Source: Dietzia sp. JS16-p6b
GTDB lineage: Bacteria; Actinomycetota; Actinomycetes; Mycobacteriales; Mycobacteriaceae
DNA: 64,000 nt
NCBI RefSeq assembly: GCF_003052165.1
Contig: NZ_CP024869.1
Coordinates: 1,708,001-1,772,000, forward strand
Direction: 5' to 3'
In this document: piece by piece, positions 23,528 through 34,667 of the stretch
Numbering within the stretch: position 1 is the first letter of the stretch
How the letters are laid out: each line of letters opens with the position of its first letter
The notes under the pieces: generated by a model
Databases searched by the model: none
The model's input: only the letters and a program-made list of their open reading frames with translations
Told to the model about the DNA's origin: nothing
Program-made: the position numbers and the translations under genes

Positions 23528-24551
23528 ACATCGCCCCACCCGACGGTGCCTGGAGGGGCCGTGCACCGCTGACCGGCTCGGGCGCGGCGAGCGGGCCAGT
23601 GGAACGGACCTCCCCGGAACCGTCGAGGCGCTCGGACGGACCCAGCGGTGAGGCGGACTCGTCGTCGACGTCGAGCCATTCCTCGCGGGCCCTGCTCTTG
23701 CGCTTGTCGTGGATGCGGGCGAACTGGATGGACATTTCCACCAACACGCACACCGCCGCGGCGAGCGCCAGCATCGAGAACGGATCCTGACCGGGCGAGG
23801 CGACGGCGGCGAAGACGAAGATCCCCATGATGATCCCGCGCCGCGACCTGGCGAGCACCTCGTACCTGAGCACACCGGCGACGTTGAGCATCGCGATGAG
23901 CAGCGGGATCTCGAAGCTCACCCCGAAGATGAGGATCAGCTGGATGAGGAAGGAGAAGTACTGCGTGCCCGACAGGGCCGTGGTCTGGACGTTGTCGCCG
24001 ATGGAGAGCAGGAACTCGAGGGCGAAGACGATCACGACGTAGGCCAGGACCGCCCCGCCGATGAACAGGATGGCGGCGAGTACGGTGAACGCGATTCCGT
24101 AGCGCTTCTCGTTCTTGTGCAGGCCCGGCGTGATGAAGGCCCACAGCTGGTAGAGCCAGACCGGGCTGGCCAACACGATCCCGGCGGTGGCGGCCACCTT
24201 GAGACGGAGCATGAACTGCTCGAAGGGGCCGGTCGCGAGGAGCCGACACTGGTCGTCCGCGTCACCCAGTTGTAGGCGTGCGCCGGGTGGGATGTCGCAG
24301 TAGGGGCCGGTGAGGATCTCACCCAGCGAGGGGACGCCGAAGAATCCGCTGCCGTACCACCAGAACCCGAAGCCCAGCGTCACCACGATCGCCGCGAGGG
24401 CGATGAGCAGTCGCTTGCGCAGCTCGTAGATGTGCTCGATGAGCGGCATCGTGCCGTCGGGGTTCCGGGGCCGGCGCTTGCGCCTGGACAACATCCGACC
24501 GGCGCCGCCCCCGGGGGTGGCGCCGGTCTTCTGGGGTCCTGTCTGCGTCAT
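23511..24551 (-). CDS. tatC: Sec-independent (Tat) translocase subunit TatC
   Basis: A 346-residue polytopic protein. The family start [17 protein letters not shown], the large periplasmic loop with [36 protein letters not shown] and the helices through [24 protein letters not shown] and [16 protein letters not shown] are all present, giving six membrane helices. TatC recognises twin-arginine signal peptides in the membrane. The first 35 residues are a basic extension, and about 80 hydrophilic residues follow the last helix. Both lengths exceed E. coli TatC. It lies 15 nt after tatA. Confidence 0.95.
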   Translation of the reverse strand: MTQTGPQKTGATPGGGAGRMLSRRKRRPRNPDGTMPLIEHIYELRKRLLIALAAIVVTLGFGFWWYGSGFFGVPSLGEILTGPYCDIPPGARLQLGDADDQCRLLATGPFEQFMLRLKVAATAGIVLASPVWLYQLWAFITPGLHKNEKRYGIAFTVLAAILFIGGAVLAYVVIVFALEFLLSIGDNVQTTALSGTQYFSFLIQLILIFGVSFEIPLLIAMLNVAGVLRYEVLARSRRGIIMGIFVFAAVASPGQDPFSMLALAAAVCVLVEMSIQFARIHDKRKSRAREEWLDVDDESASPLGPSERLDGSGEVRSTGPLAAPEPVSGARPLQAPSGGAMYDDTL

Positions 24552-24566
24552 CTGTGGGGATACCTG

Positions 24567-25004
24567 CTACCGCTGGGTGCCGGTTCCGCCGTCGTACGGG
24601 CCGGTGGGGTCGACGTGCTGTGGCGATTGCTGGTGCTGCTGACCCTGCTGCGGCGTCTGCGGGTACTGCTGCCCTGTCTGCGGCGGGTGCTGGTACTGCT
24701 GCTGGGACTGGCCCTGCTGCTGGTACGGCTGCTGCGGAGCCTGCGGGTAGCCCTGAGCCTGATGCTGCGCCTGCGTGGGGTGCGCCTGCGGCTGGACGTA
24801 CTGCGCGGCGTTCGGCTGACCCGCCTGGGTGAGCGCTTCCGGCTCGGCAGGCTTGTCGTCGTTCTGCATCTCCTTGATCTCCGATTTGAAGATCCGCATC
24901 GACCGCCCGAGGCCACGAGCGGCGTCGGGGAGCTTCTTGGAGCCGAAGAGGAGCAGCACCACCGCGAGAACGATGAGCCAGTGCCAGATGCTCAACGCAC
25001 CCAT
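24567..25004 (-). CDS. tatA: Sec-independent (Tat) translocase subunit TatA with Gln/Pro-rich tail
   Basis: 145 aa. Residues 1-60 are a normal Tat[34 protein letters not shown] contains the membrane helix and the FGxKKLP hinge, followed by the amphipathic helix [15 protein letters not shown]. The remaining 85 residues are low-complexity, rich in Gln, Pro, Tyr and His (for example [16 protein letters not shown]), and roughly double the usual C-terminal tail. TatA oligomers form the Tat translocation pathway with TatC. The tail probably lies in the cytoplasm, and its role is unknown. Confidence 0.94.
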   Translation of the reverse strand: MGALSIWHWLIVLAVVLLLFGSKKLPDAARGLGRSMRIFKSEIKEMQNDDKPAEPEALTQAGQPNAAQYVQPQAHPTQAQHQAQGYPQAPQQPYQQQGQSQQQYQHPPQTGQQYPQTPQQGQQHQQSPQHVDPTGPYDGGTGTQR

Positions 25005-25112
25005 GTCTACCTCCGATTGTGTGACAACACGGCCATGCTAACGCACCCACGCCGACAGCCGGAGGCGCGGTCCCCCCCTTCGAATGCGGTGACCAGCGGG
25101 TTCACGCGGTTT

Positions 25113-26069
25113 TCACGGCGAGGACACCGAGTCGTCGCCGGCCTCGTAGAGCGCGAGCCCGGCGATGGCCCGGTCGGCGATCTCCGCGGCCAGTCCGGGG
25201 TCGGACGGCGTCACGACGTCGGCGTGTCCGAGCAGGAACCTGACCAGCCACGTCCGGTCGTGGTAGGCGATCGAGACGTCGAGATCGCCGTCGGGGCGCC
25301 GGACCACGTCGTGGAACGCGAACTCGTCGAGGAACCACGCGGCCGCCGCGGGAACGACGGCCCGTTCCAGGAGGACGCCCGCCCCTCCGTCGTCCTGGGG
25401 TTCCGGTCCGAGCGGCCGGCGCGGTCCGACCTCTTCGACCCCGCTCATCCGGTCGGTGCGGAAGGTCCTCCACTGCCCGGTCCCGCGATCGACCCCGTGG
25501 ACGTAGGAGTGCCCGTCGGACACGGAGAGCCGAGCGGGATCGACCACTCTGGTGGTCGAGGTGTCCGAGCTGGCCGAGTGGTAGACGAATCGCAGTGCGC
25601 GTCCGTCGTGGACGGCGGTGCGGACCACATCGGCGTCCGGCGGGGTGTCGGGGCGGGAGGGCTCCTCCGCCCGGGCCTCGACGCCGGCCGCGGTCCGGAG
25701 GGTCCGCAGCAGATCACGCAGGGCGGTCTGGTCGACCACCTCGGGATGATCGAGGAAGATCGCGAGTCCGGTCTCCAGGGTGACGGCCTCGGCCGCGGTG
25801 AGCCGGACGGGACGATCGATCCCGGCGGTGAACGTCACCTCGACCAGTTCGGCGTCGTCCAGGTCCTCCGAGGAGAAGGCGAGGTCGATGAGGTCACCCG
25901 GCCCGTAGCCGGGTAGACCGCAGGACCACAGCTGCCAGAGCGCGTCCCGCAGTTGTTGCTCCGTCATGCCGAGATCCCGCGCGGCCTCGTCCACGCGCAC
26001 CGCGCCCCGGGTGTGGAAGTACGGGACCACGCTGAGCAGCGTCGCCAGTGGGACGGCACGGGAGGTCAT
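25113..26069 (-). CDS. pafC: WYL-domain DNA-damage regulator PafC
   Basis: A 318-residue protein with an N-terminal winged helix (PLATLLSVVPYFHTRGAVRVDEAARDLGMTEQQLRDALWQLW), a WYL domain (VHDGRALRFVYHSASSDTSTTRVVDPARLSVSDGHSYVHGVDRGTGQWRTFRTDRM) and a C-terminal WCX extension. In mycobacteria PafBC is a heterodimeric activator of the RecA-independent DNA-damage response. It does not act in pupylation despite the operon position. The ATG overlaps the pafB stop by 4 nt, consistent with equimolar translation. Confidence 0.92.
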   Translation of the reverse strand: MTSRAVPLATLLSVVPYFHTRGAVRVDEAARDLGMTEQQLRDALWQLWSCGLPGYGPGDLIDLAFSSEDLDDAELVEVTFTAGIDRPVRLTAAEAVTLETGLAIFLDHPEVVDQTALRDLLRTLRTAAGVEARAEEPSRPDTPPDADVVRTAVHDGRALRFVYHSASSDTSTTRVVDPARLSVSDGHSYVHGVDRGTGQWRTFRTDRMSGVEEVGPRRPLGPEPQDDGGAGVLLERAVVPAAAAWFLDEFAFHDVVRRPDGDLDVSIAYHDRTWLVRFLLGHADVVTPSDPGLAAEIADRAIAGLALYEAGDDSVSSP

Positions 26070-27034
26070 CGGTCGGCCTCCTCGGCGGCGGAGAGGATCG
26101 TCAGGACTCGATCGCGGAGTCCGGCGGGCCGGAGGGCCACGGCGTCGGCGCCCTGGGATGCCACCATCGACGCCAGCTCACCGAGCGGAGCACACACCTC
26201 CAGGTCCGCTCCCCCACGCCCGAACCGGTCGGCAGATGCGGCGTCGCGGGCCATCGCACGGAGTTCGGCGGCGTGGCCGTCCGCCGCCCACACGGTGGCC
26301 TCGACCACCGGGTTCAGGCGGGAGATGGCGTCGTCGAGGAGCGCCAGCACCTCGGAGGTCCGTGGAACCGGGACGGTCCGGCCGGCCTGGCCCACCCGGA
26401 CGTCCGAGACCCTCACCAGGCGGAAGGTGCGGGGTTCGCCGCGATCGAGGTCGTGACCGACCACGTACCAGTGTCCCTGTCGGGACCCGGTCCACCACGG
26501 TTCGATCCTCCGGGCGCTCGGTGCCGTCGCCCCTGCAGGGGTGTGCGAGAACGTGAGGAGCCGGCCCTCCGCGACCGCCTCCGCGACGACGGCGGCAACC
26601 GCGAGTTCGGCCGGGTCCTCCACCGTCACGGTCGCACCGGCGTCGTGCACCGGGTCGATACCCGCGGCGGTGAGCTTGGCCAGAGCCCCGTCGGCCCGGG
26701 CGGCCCGCTCGCCCTCGCGCCACACCTCGGAGGCCACGGCCAGCACCCCGGCCTGTTCGGGGGTGAGGGTGATCTCGGGGAGCTCGTATCCACCGGCGGG
26801 GATCCGGTAGCCGGCCGGGGACCCCGGCGCCAGCGAGGCTCCCTGTTCGAGGGGGACGCCCACCTCGCGGAGTTCCCGCTTGTCCCGCTCGAACATCCTC
26901 AGATATGCGGCCTCGTTCTCGCAGTCGTCGTAACCCTGGACCATCCTGCGGATCTCCCCCGCGGACAGGAAGGCGTTGGTCGACCTCAGACAGATGACGA
27001 GGTTGACCAGCCGTTGGGACTTGGAGGTGGGCAC
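26066..27034 (-). CDS. pafB: WYL-domain DNA-damage regulator PafB
   Basis: 322 aa. The winged-helix start SKSQRLVNLVICLRSTNAFLSAGEIRRMVQGYDDCENEAAYLRMFERDKRELREVGVPLE is characteristic of PafB. The WYL domain (GRLLTFSHTPAGATAPSARRIEPWWTGSRQGHWYVVGHDLDRGEPRTFRLVRV) and C-terminal extension follow. It is the partner of PafC in sensing DNA damage, probably through nucleic-acid ligand binding at WYL. It lies 10 nt after pafA in the same operon. Confidence 0.93.
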   Translation of the reverse strand: MPTSKSQRLVNLVICLRSTNAFLSAGEIRRMVQGYDDCENEAAYLRMFERDKRELREVGVPLEQGASLAPGSPAGYRIPAGGYELPEITLTPEQAGVLAVASEVWREGERAARADGALAKLTAAGIDPVHDAGATVTVEDPAELAVAAVVAEAVAEGRLLTFSHTPAGATAPSARRIEPWWTGSRQGHWYVVGHDLDRGEPRTFRLVRVSDVRVGQAGRTVPVPRTSEVLALLDDAISRLNPVVEATVWAADGHAAELRAMARDAASADRFGRGGADLEVCAPLGELASMVASQGADAVALRPAGLRDRVLTILSAAEEADR

Positions 27035-27044
27035 GGGCAGGACG

Positions 27045-28451
27045 CTATCGGCCGAGCGCGGCGATCAGGCCGTCGACACGCGGGTCCTCGGCGGTGAACG
27101 GGTCCGTGAGCGCGACCGTGGGCAGGGTGCCGTCGGCGACCTTGAGATGCACCCAGTCCACGGTGTAGTCCCGCCGGGCCGCGGTGGCGGCGGAGATGAA
27201 GCGGCCACGCAGCGCCGCCCGGGTGGTCTCCGGCGCGATCCGCCGGGCCCGTTCAATCTCCGGGTCGCTCACCACCCGCGAGACCAGACCACGGCGTTCG
27301 AGCACGGAGTGCAGCCCGCGTCCCGGCCGGATGTCGTGGTAGGTCAGGTCGATCTGTGCCAACCGCGGGTGATCCAGGTCGACCCCCGTCCTGCCCTGGA
27401 CCTGTCGGATGAGCCGCAGCTTCGCGGCCCAGTCGATGTCACCGGCGATCGCGTCGTGGTCGCCGGACTCGATCGCGTCGAGGACCCGCTCCCACAGGGT
27501 CACGCACCTCTCCACGACGGGGCGGTCGTCGCGCTCCCACCCGCCATGACCGAGGTGGCGGTGGACCGCGGCCAGGAACTCCCGCTGGATCTCCAGGGCG
27601 GTCATCGTGGTGCCGTCGGTGAGGGTGACCGGCCGGGTCCCGGTGAGGTCGCGGCTGATCTCCCTGATCGCGCGGACGGGGTGGGCGATCGCCATCGGGC
27701 GCAACGGGACGCCGGCCTCGAGCGTCTCCAACACCAGTCGGGTGCTGGCGACCTTGAGCAGGGTCGTGGTCTCGATCATGTTGGAATCGCCCACGATGAC
27801 GTGCATACGCCTGAACCGGGTCGAGTCAGCGTGGGGCTCGTCGCGGGTGTTGATGAGGGGGCGCGATCGGGTGGTGGCCGACGAGACACCGTCCCACATG
27901 TGCTCGGCCCGCTGGGAGAAGCAGAAGGTGGTCTCCCCGTCCTCGGCGGTGCCCACGCCCGCCGGGGTCCCGGGCAGGATCTTGCCGGCGCCGCAGATGA
28001 GCTGCCGGCTCACCAGGAACGGCAGCAGCGTCGTGGCCATGCTCCGGACCTGGGTCGACCGGTCGAGGAGGTAGTTCTCGTGCGAGCCGTAGGAGTTGCC
28101 CGCGGTGTCGGTGTTGTTCTTGTACAGGTAGACCTTGGCGTCGATGCCCTCGGCCGCGAGCGACTGTTCGGCGTGGACGGCGAGGTCGTCGATGATCCGC
28201 TCCCCCGCCCTGTCGTGGGCGACGATCTGCTCCAGACCGTCGCACTCCGCGGTCGCGTACTCGGGATGGGAACCCACGTCCAGATAGAGGCGGGATCCGT
28301 TCTCGAGGAACACGTTCGAACTGCGCCAGCGTTCGACGACGGGACGGAAGAAGTAGCGGGCGATCTCGTCGGGCCCGAGCGAGCGCGAACCCTCGCCACC
28401 GACGCTGGTGATCCCGAACTCCGTCTCGATCCCGACGATGCGGCGGATCAT
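27045..28451 (-). CDS. pafA: Pup-protein ligase PafA
   Basis: A 468-aa glutamine-synthetase-fold ligase that joins the C-terminal glutamate of Pup to substrate lysines using ATP. Catalytic features: GIETEFG (E9), RLYLDVGSHPEYATAECD (D58, the base equivalent to Asp64 of the mycobacterial enzyme), LYKNNTDTAGNSYGSHENYL, INTRDEPHAD and HVIVGDSNM. The C-terminal VDWVHLKVADG docking domain is intact. Its ATG lies 6 nt after the pup stop. In M. tuberculosis prcBA and other genes intervene, but nothing does here. Confidence 0.96.
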   Translation of the reverse strand: MIRRIVGIETEFGITSVGGEGSRSLGPDEIARYFFRPVVERWRSSNVFLENGSRLYLDVGSHPEYATAECDGLEQIVAHDRAGERIIDDLAVHAEQSLAAEGIDAKVYLYKNNTDTAGNSYGSHENYLLDRSTQVRSMATTLLPFLVSRQLICGAGKILPGTPAGVGTAEDGETTFCFSQRAEHMWDGVSSATTRSRPLINTRDEPHADSTRFRRMHVIVGDSNMIETTTLLKVASTRLVLETLEAGVPLRPMAIAHPVRAIREISRDLTGTRPVTLTDGTTMTALEIQREFLAAVHRHLGHGGWERDDRPVVERCVTLWERVLDAIESGDHDAIAGDIDWAAKLRLIRQVQGRTGVDLDHPRLAQIDLTYHDIRPGRGLHSVLERRGLVSRVVSDPEIERARRIAPETTRAALRGRFISAATAARRDYTVDWVHLKVADGTLPTVALTDPFTAEDPRVDGLIAALGR

Positions 28452-28457
28452 GGCGGC

Positions 28458-28634
28458 CTACTGCCCGCCCTTCTGGACGTAGGACTTCACGAACTCCTCG
28501 GCGTTGGTCTCGAGGATGTCGTCGATCTCGTCGAGCAGTGAGTCGGCGGACGAGGTCTGCGCGGTCGCGGCGACCTGCCCGGCCTCGTCGTCCGGCTCGC
28601 CTGCGCCGCCGGCGTTCTTCTGGATCTGGGACAT
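28458..28634 (-). CDS. pup: Prokaryotic ubiquitin-like protein Pup
   Basis: A 58-residue disordered modifier. The ATPase-binding helix region is SADSLLDEIDDILETNAEEFVKSYVQ, and the protein ends KGGQ. The terminal glutamine must be deamidated to glutamate by Dop before conjugation. Only two lysines lie outside the C-terminal motif region. The ATG at 28634 follows AGGAGA with 8 nt spacing. The gene lies 53 nt downstream of dop and 6 nt upstream of pafA. Confidence 0.97.
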   Translation of the reverse strand: MSQIQKNAGGAGEPDDEAGQVAATAQTSSADSLLDEIDDILETNAEEFVKSYVQKGGQ

Positions 28635-28687
28635 CGGGTGGTTCTCCTGTCGTGGTGTGGACGGGACGGGCCGTGTGAGCGGGATGC

Positions 28688-30205
28688 TCAGCGGAGCAGC
28701 GGGCCGTCGGGGCTGAGGAACTCCGGGTGCGCGTCGCAGTGGGCGCGGGTCCCGGTATACGGGTCGGCGAGGTCCACGTGGCGGTGGTCGCCGCGGGAAT
28801 CGACGACGACGACGTGGTCCCACCCCGCGGCGTGGACGCGCTCACCGAGCAGGGCCAGGAAGCGCCCCCGGGCCCAGGCCCGCGTGGACTCGGGAGGGGT
28901 GGTCACCGCGGCCTCGACGCGGGCCTCGGTGACCATCCTGCGCATGGCACCCTTGCCCACCAGGCGGTTGTAGAGTCCCCGCTCCGGGTCGATGTCGTGG
29001 TACTGGACGTCGATGAGGGCCAGGCGTGCGTGGTCCCATCCCAGGGTGTCGCGTGCCCTGAACCCCTCCAGGAGGCGGAGTTTGGCCGGCCAGTCCAGCC
29101 GATCGGCGCACGACATGGGGTCCCGCTCGAGTGCGTCGAGGATCTCCCGCCATTCGGCCAGGACCTCGACGGCCCACCCCGGGCGCCCCGTGCCGTCGCC
29201 GACCAGGTCCGACACGCGGCCGAGGATCTCGCGCTGGAGGCCGATCCCCGTGAGCGCCCGGCCGTCGGGCAGTGCGACGGTGGCGGTGAGGGACGGGTCG
29301 TGGCTGATGGTGTGTACCGCCTCGACGGGGTCGACCGGGACCAGGTCCGACAGGTCGATCCCCGCCTCGATCGCGTCCAGGACCAGGCAGGTGGTGCCGA
29401 TCTTCAGGTACGTCGCGAGCTCGGCCATGTTGGCGTCGCCGAGGATCACGTGGAGGCGGCGCCACGTCTCGTCCGGGGCGTGCGGTTCGTCGCGGGTGTT
29501 GATGATCCCGCGGCGCAGAGTGGTCTCCAGACCGGTGAACACCTCGATGTAGTCGGCGCGTTGGGAGATCTGGAAACCGGGCTCCTCCCCGGATTGACCT
29601 ATGCCGACCCGCCCGGCACCGCAGAACACCTGGCGGGAGACCAGATGAGGCGCCAGGCTCATCGAGAGTTCGTCGAAGTCGACCTCGCGACGCACGAGGT
29701 AGTTCTCGTGGGCGCCGTAGGACGCGCCCTTGCCGTCGACGTTGTTCTTGTAGAGCTTGAGCTCGGCGTTGCCGTCGACGGCGGACGACTCACTACCGGC
29801 CCGGTGCATGATCCGCTCCCCCGCCTTGTCCCAGATCACCGCGTCGATCGGGGAATCGACCTCGGGAGAGGAGTATTCGGGGTGTGCGTGGTCGACGTAG
29901 AAGCGCGCGCCGTTGGTGAGCACCCGGTTGCTCACCCCGAACTCGCTCGGATCGTAGGCGCGGGCGGAGCCGAGATCGAAGCCGCGGGCGTCGCGTAGGG
30001 GCGATTCGGACCCGTAGTCCCACCGGGTCGCATCGGCGGTCCCGGCGACCTCGCCCGGGTCGGTGTACGCCTTGACCACCTGGGTCGAGGTGACCACCGA
30101 GCTGAGCAGCGGCTGACCCACGGCGACGATGCCGAACTCGATCTCGGTCCCGATCACCCGGCCTCTCGCGACCTCGTCGGACGCGTCCCGCCCGGTCGGG
30201 GTCAC
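28688..30205 (-). CDS. dop: Pup deamidase/depupylase Dop
   Basis: A 505-aa paralogue of PafA that converts Pup-Gln to Pup-Glu and removes Pup from substrates. Seen: GTEIEFGIVAVG (Glu site near 21-23), the Dop-specific loop (DPGEVAGTADATRWDYGSES, near 49-68) that PafA lacks, RFYVDHAHPEYSSPE with the catalytic aspartate (D105), KLYKNNVDGKGASYGAHENYL and INTRDEPHAPD. The frame stays open far upstream inside mpa. The GTG at 30205 is chosen because it precedes the conserved N-terminus and overlaps the mpa stop as GTGA. Confidence 0.94.
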   Translation of the reverse strand: MTPTGRDASDEVARGRVIGTEIEFGIVAVGQPLLSSVVTSTQVVKAYTDPGEVAGTADATRWDYGSESPLRDARGFDLGSARAYDPSEFGVSNRVLTNGARFYVDHAHPEYSSPEVDSPIDAVIWDKAGERIMHRAGSESSAVDGNAELKLYKNNVDGKGASYGAHENYLVRREVDFDELSMSLAPHLVSRQVFCGAGRVGIGQSGEEPGFQISQRADYIEVFTGLETTLRRGIINTRDEPHAPDETWRRLHVILGDANMAELATYLKIGTTCLVLDAIEAGIDLSDLVPVDPVEAVHTISHDPSLTATVALPDGRALTGIGLQREILGRVSDLVGDGTGRPGWAVEVLAEWREILDALERDPMSCADRLDWPAKLRLLEGFRARDTLGWDHARLALIDVQYHDIDPERGLYNRLVGKGAMRRMVTEARVEAAVTTPPESTRAWARGRFLALLGERVHAAGWDHVVVVDSRGDHRHVDLADPYTGTRAHCDAHPEFLSPDGPLLR

Positions 30206-31911
30206 CGCTCGTCCTCCCAATGCGGCACGATGACCTCGACCACGCGTTCTCCCCGGACCCCCGCGAGACGCGCCCATTCCTGCGGGTTGGAGGTGTTGGG
30301 CAGATCGGTGTTCTCCGCGAACTCCGCGTCGACGGCGTCCAGGAAATCGTCGGTCGTCAGACCCTGTCCGGTGCCGTGCACGATGTCCTTGATCGCGATT
30401 TTCTTGGCCCGGTCCACGATGTTGCGCAGCATCGCCCCGGAGGTCAGATCCGCGAGATGGAGGGACGACCGTCGGCCGGACGCGTGGACCAGATGCACGT
30501 AGGTGGTCGACTCGTCCCTGGTGTAGAGACGGTCGACGATCCGGGTGATGAGGCCGCGGACATGCTCCTCGCCGCCCGCGGAACCGACCTCGTCCGGATC
30601 GAACCGTAGATCCGGCGTGATGTACTTGGCGAGGATGTCGGCCGCGGCGTCGGCGTCCGGGCGGTCGATCCGGATCTTGAGATCGAGTCGGCCCGGGCGC
30701 AGGATCGCCGGGTCGATCATGTCCTCCCGGTTGGAGGCGCCGATCACGATGACGTTGCGCAGGTCCTCCACCCCGTCGATCTCGGCGAGGAGCTGAGGGA
30801 CGATCGTGGTCTCCATGTCGGAGGAGATGCCCGACCCGCGGGTGCGGAAGATGGAGTCCATCTCGTCGAAGAACACGATCACCGGGTTGCCCTCGGTCGC
30901 CTTCTCCCGAGCCCGCTCGAAGATCGACCGGATGTGCCGCTCGGTCTCGCCCACGTACTTGTTGAGCAGTTCCGGACCCTTGATGGAGAGGAAGTAGGAG
31001 TTGGGGTACCGGCCGTCGCTGGTGTCCTCCCCCCGCGACGTCGCCGAGGCCAGCGCCAACGAGTGCGCGACCGCCTTCGCGATCAGGGTCTTGCCGCACC
31101 CGGGAGGGCCGTAGAGCAGCACCCCCTTCGGCGGGGCGAGATGGAACTCGCGGTAGAGCTCATGGTGGACGAAGGGCAGTTCGATGGCATCGCGGATCTG
31201 CTCGATCTGTGCGCCGAGACCGCCGATGTCGGAGTACTCGACCATCGGGATCTCCTCGAGCAGGAGCTCGTCGACCTCGGCCTTGGGCACGACCTCGAAC
31301 GCCACGGCGGCCTTGGGGTCCACCAGGACCGCGTCGCCCGGGCGCACCGGCGCCGGGTGGGCGGCGGTGCGCCCTCCGCGCAACCCGGACGCCAGATGGA
31401 CGACGTGCTCCTCGTCGTTGCCCATCACCACGCGGGCCCGCACCCCGTCGGCCAGCACGTCCCGGAAGACCGCGGTGACGCCGGTGACGGGGAGGCCGGT
31501 GCAGGCCTCGATGACGGTCATCGCTTCGTTCAGGCGGACGGTGACGCCCGCCGCGAGCACGGAGGGGTCGACCCCGGGCGCCAGGGTCAGACGCATCCGC
31601 CGACCGGCCGCCATGACCTCCGCGGTATCGGCGTCCACGGGGTCCTGCAGCACGATTCCGTACGTACTGGGGGGCGTGCCGAGCCGCTCGACCTCGCCCT
31701 TGAGGACCTGTAGCTCGTCGCGGGATTCCTTGAGCAGTTCGGCGAGTCGGACGTTGCGGGCGCCGAGGGCGTCGATCTTGACCGACTTCTCCCGGTCCGT
31801 GCGCGCACCCTCGTCGACGGCGTTGCGCAGTCGCGCGAGCTCGGCCCGGTCCAGCGTCACGCTGTCGCCGCCCCGCTCGCCCGGGGAACGTCCCTCGGTC
31901 ACCTCGATCAC
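30202..31911 (-). CDS. arc: AAA+ Pup-dependent unfoldase Mpa/ARC
   Basis: About 569 aa. An N-terminal coiled coil (ELARLRNAVDEGARTDREKSVKIDALGARNVRLAELLKESRDELQVLKGEVERL) recruits Pup, two OB domains follow, then the AAA module with LLYGPPGCGKTLIAK, pore region YFLSIKGPELLNKYVG, VIVFFDEMDSIF and the arginine-finger region [15 protein letters not shown]. The protein ends GVRGERVVEVIVPHWEDER. It lacks the roughly 30-residue tail ending GQYL with which mycobacterial Mpa docks on the 20S proteasome. The name ARC is used because proteasome coupling is doubtful. The GTG at 31911 follows GGAGGG closely. Confidence 0.92.
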   Translation of the reverse strand: MIEVTEGRSPGERGGDSVTLDRAELARLRNAVDEGARTDREKSVKIDALGARNVRLAELLKESRDELQVLKGEVERLGTPPSTYGIVLQDPVDADTAEVMAAGRRMRLTLAPGVDPSVLAAGVTVRLNEAMTVIEACTGLPVTGVTAVFRDVLADGVRARVVMGNDEEHVVHLASGLRGGRTAAHPAPVRPGDAVLVDPKAAVAFEVVPKAEVDELLLEEIPMVEYSDIGGLGAQIEQIRDAIELPFVHHELYREFHLAPPKGVLLYGPPGCGKTLIAKAVAHSLALASATSRGEDTSDGRYPNSYFLSIKGPELLNKYVGETERHIRSIFERAREKATEGNPVIVFFDEMDSIFRTRGSGISSDMETTIVPQLLAEIDGVEDLRNVIVIGASNREDMIDPAILRPGRLDLKIRIDRPDADAAADILAKYITPDLRFDPDEVGSAGGEEHVRGLITRIVDRLYTRDESTTYVHLVHASGRRSSLHLADLTSGAMLRNIVDRAKKIAIKDIVHGTGQGLTTDDFLDAVDAEFAENTDLPNTSNPQEWARLAGVRGERVVEVIVPHWEDER

Positions 31912-31962
31912 CCGCCCTCCGACTCGCGGACGACATCCTCGTCGTCGTCGCCCCCACCCTAT

Positions 31963-32010
31963 CGCCGGGGTGAGCGGCCGGGTGCGCGCCGGGGTGAGTG
32001 GCCGGGTGCG
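31963..32010. repeat. 24-bp tandem duplication in the arc/trmI gap
   Basis: Two adjacent 24-base units, beginning CGCCGGGGTGAG at 31963 and 31987, differ at one base. They lie upstream of the arc start, just beyond a TAGGGT hexamer (minus strand, near 31957-31962) that could be its -10 element. They may affect arc transcription or simply reflect replication slippage. Confidence 0.7.
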
Positions 32011-32042
32011 GGGCGGGCCGGTGTGCGCGCCGGCTCCGGGGG

Positions 32043-33847
<1,805 letters not shown>

Positions 33848-33851
<4 letters not shown>

Positions 33852-34615
33852 CGGAGGCCTACTTCGAGCCGTTGGGCACTGATGACGGCTGGGAGGTCTT
33901 CCGGGCGACCCCGCACACGGTGAGCGCCTGGGGTCCGGACCTGCAGCACGGATCCCCGCCCTCGGCCGTGCTCACCCGCGCGATGGATCGTCTCGAACGG
34001 GCGGAGTCGACCAGGATCGCTCGCGTCACCGTGGACCTGCTCGGGCCCGTGCCGCTGGGCGAGGTCCGCACCCGGGCCCGCATCGTCCGTCCCGGTCGCC
34101 GGATCCAACTGCTCGAGGCGGAACTCGAGGCGGGGGGACGGATCGTCGCCAGAGCGAGCGCCTGGCGGATGTCCGTCGGCGACACCGCCGTGGTCGAGCA
34201 GACGGCAGACCGCCCGCGCGAGCTCCCGGAGGTGGATCACGACAGTGATTTCTTCGACCGGTGGACCAGTGGCTACATCGACTCGCTGGAGATCCGCGGT
34301 GCGCAGGACGGGGTCGTCTGGGCCCGTCCCACTCTCCCTCTGGTCTCCGGTGAGGAGATGACGCCCGTGGAGCGGGTCATGGCGGTGGCCGACATCGCGA
34401 ACGGTGTCGGGGCCGTTCTCGAACCCGACGAATGGCGGTTCCTCAACACGGACCTGGTCACCCATCTGCACCGGCGTCCCGTCGGCGAGTGGATCGGGGT
34501 CACCGCGGACGCCTCGATCGGCCCCGACGGCGTCGGGGCCACCTCCGGCACCCTCTACGACGAGGTGGGCGCGATCGGGCACACGCTTCAGGCTCTCCTG
34601 GTGGAACGGGTCTGA
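33848..34615 (+). CDS. Thioesterase family protein (double-hotdog acyl-CoA thioesterase)
   Basis: 255 aa with two hotdog halves. The first covers FRATPHTVSAWGPDLQHGSPPSAVLTRAMDRLE (helix preceded by the HGSPPSAVL loop) and RVTVDLLGPVPLGEVRTRARIVRPGRRIQLLEAEL. The second covers RVMAVADIANGVGAVLEPDEWRFLNTDLVTHLHRRPVGEWIGVTADASIG. This is the TesB-like thioesterase-superfamily pattern seen in many mycolic-acid actinobacteria. The CoA substrate is unknown. It is coupled to the RecB-like gene by an ATGA overlap. Confidence 0.82.
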
Positions 34616-34667
34616 GCGGGACTGATCGGAACCGAGCGAGCCGCACGGGCGGGTAGGACTGGCGGGC

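Noticed and set aside
30206-31099. Frame open upstream of dop, giving a much longer Dop
   Set aside because: It lies inside arc in another frame. Dop homology starts at the GTG 30205.
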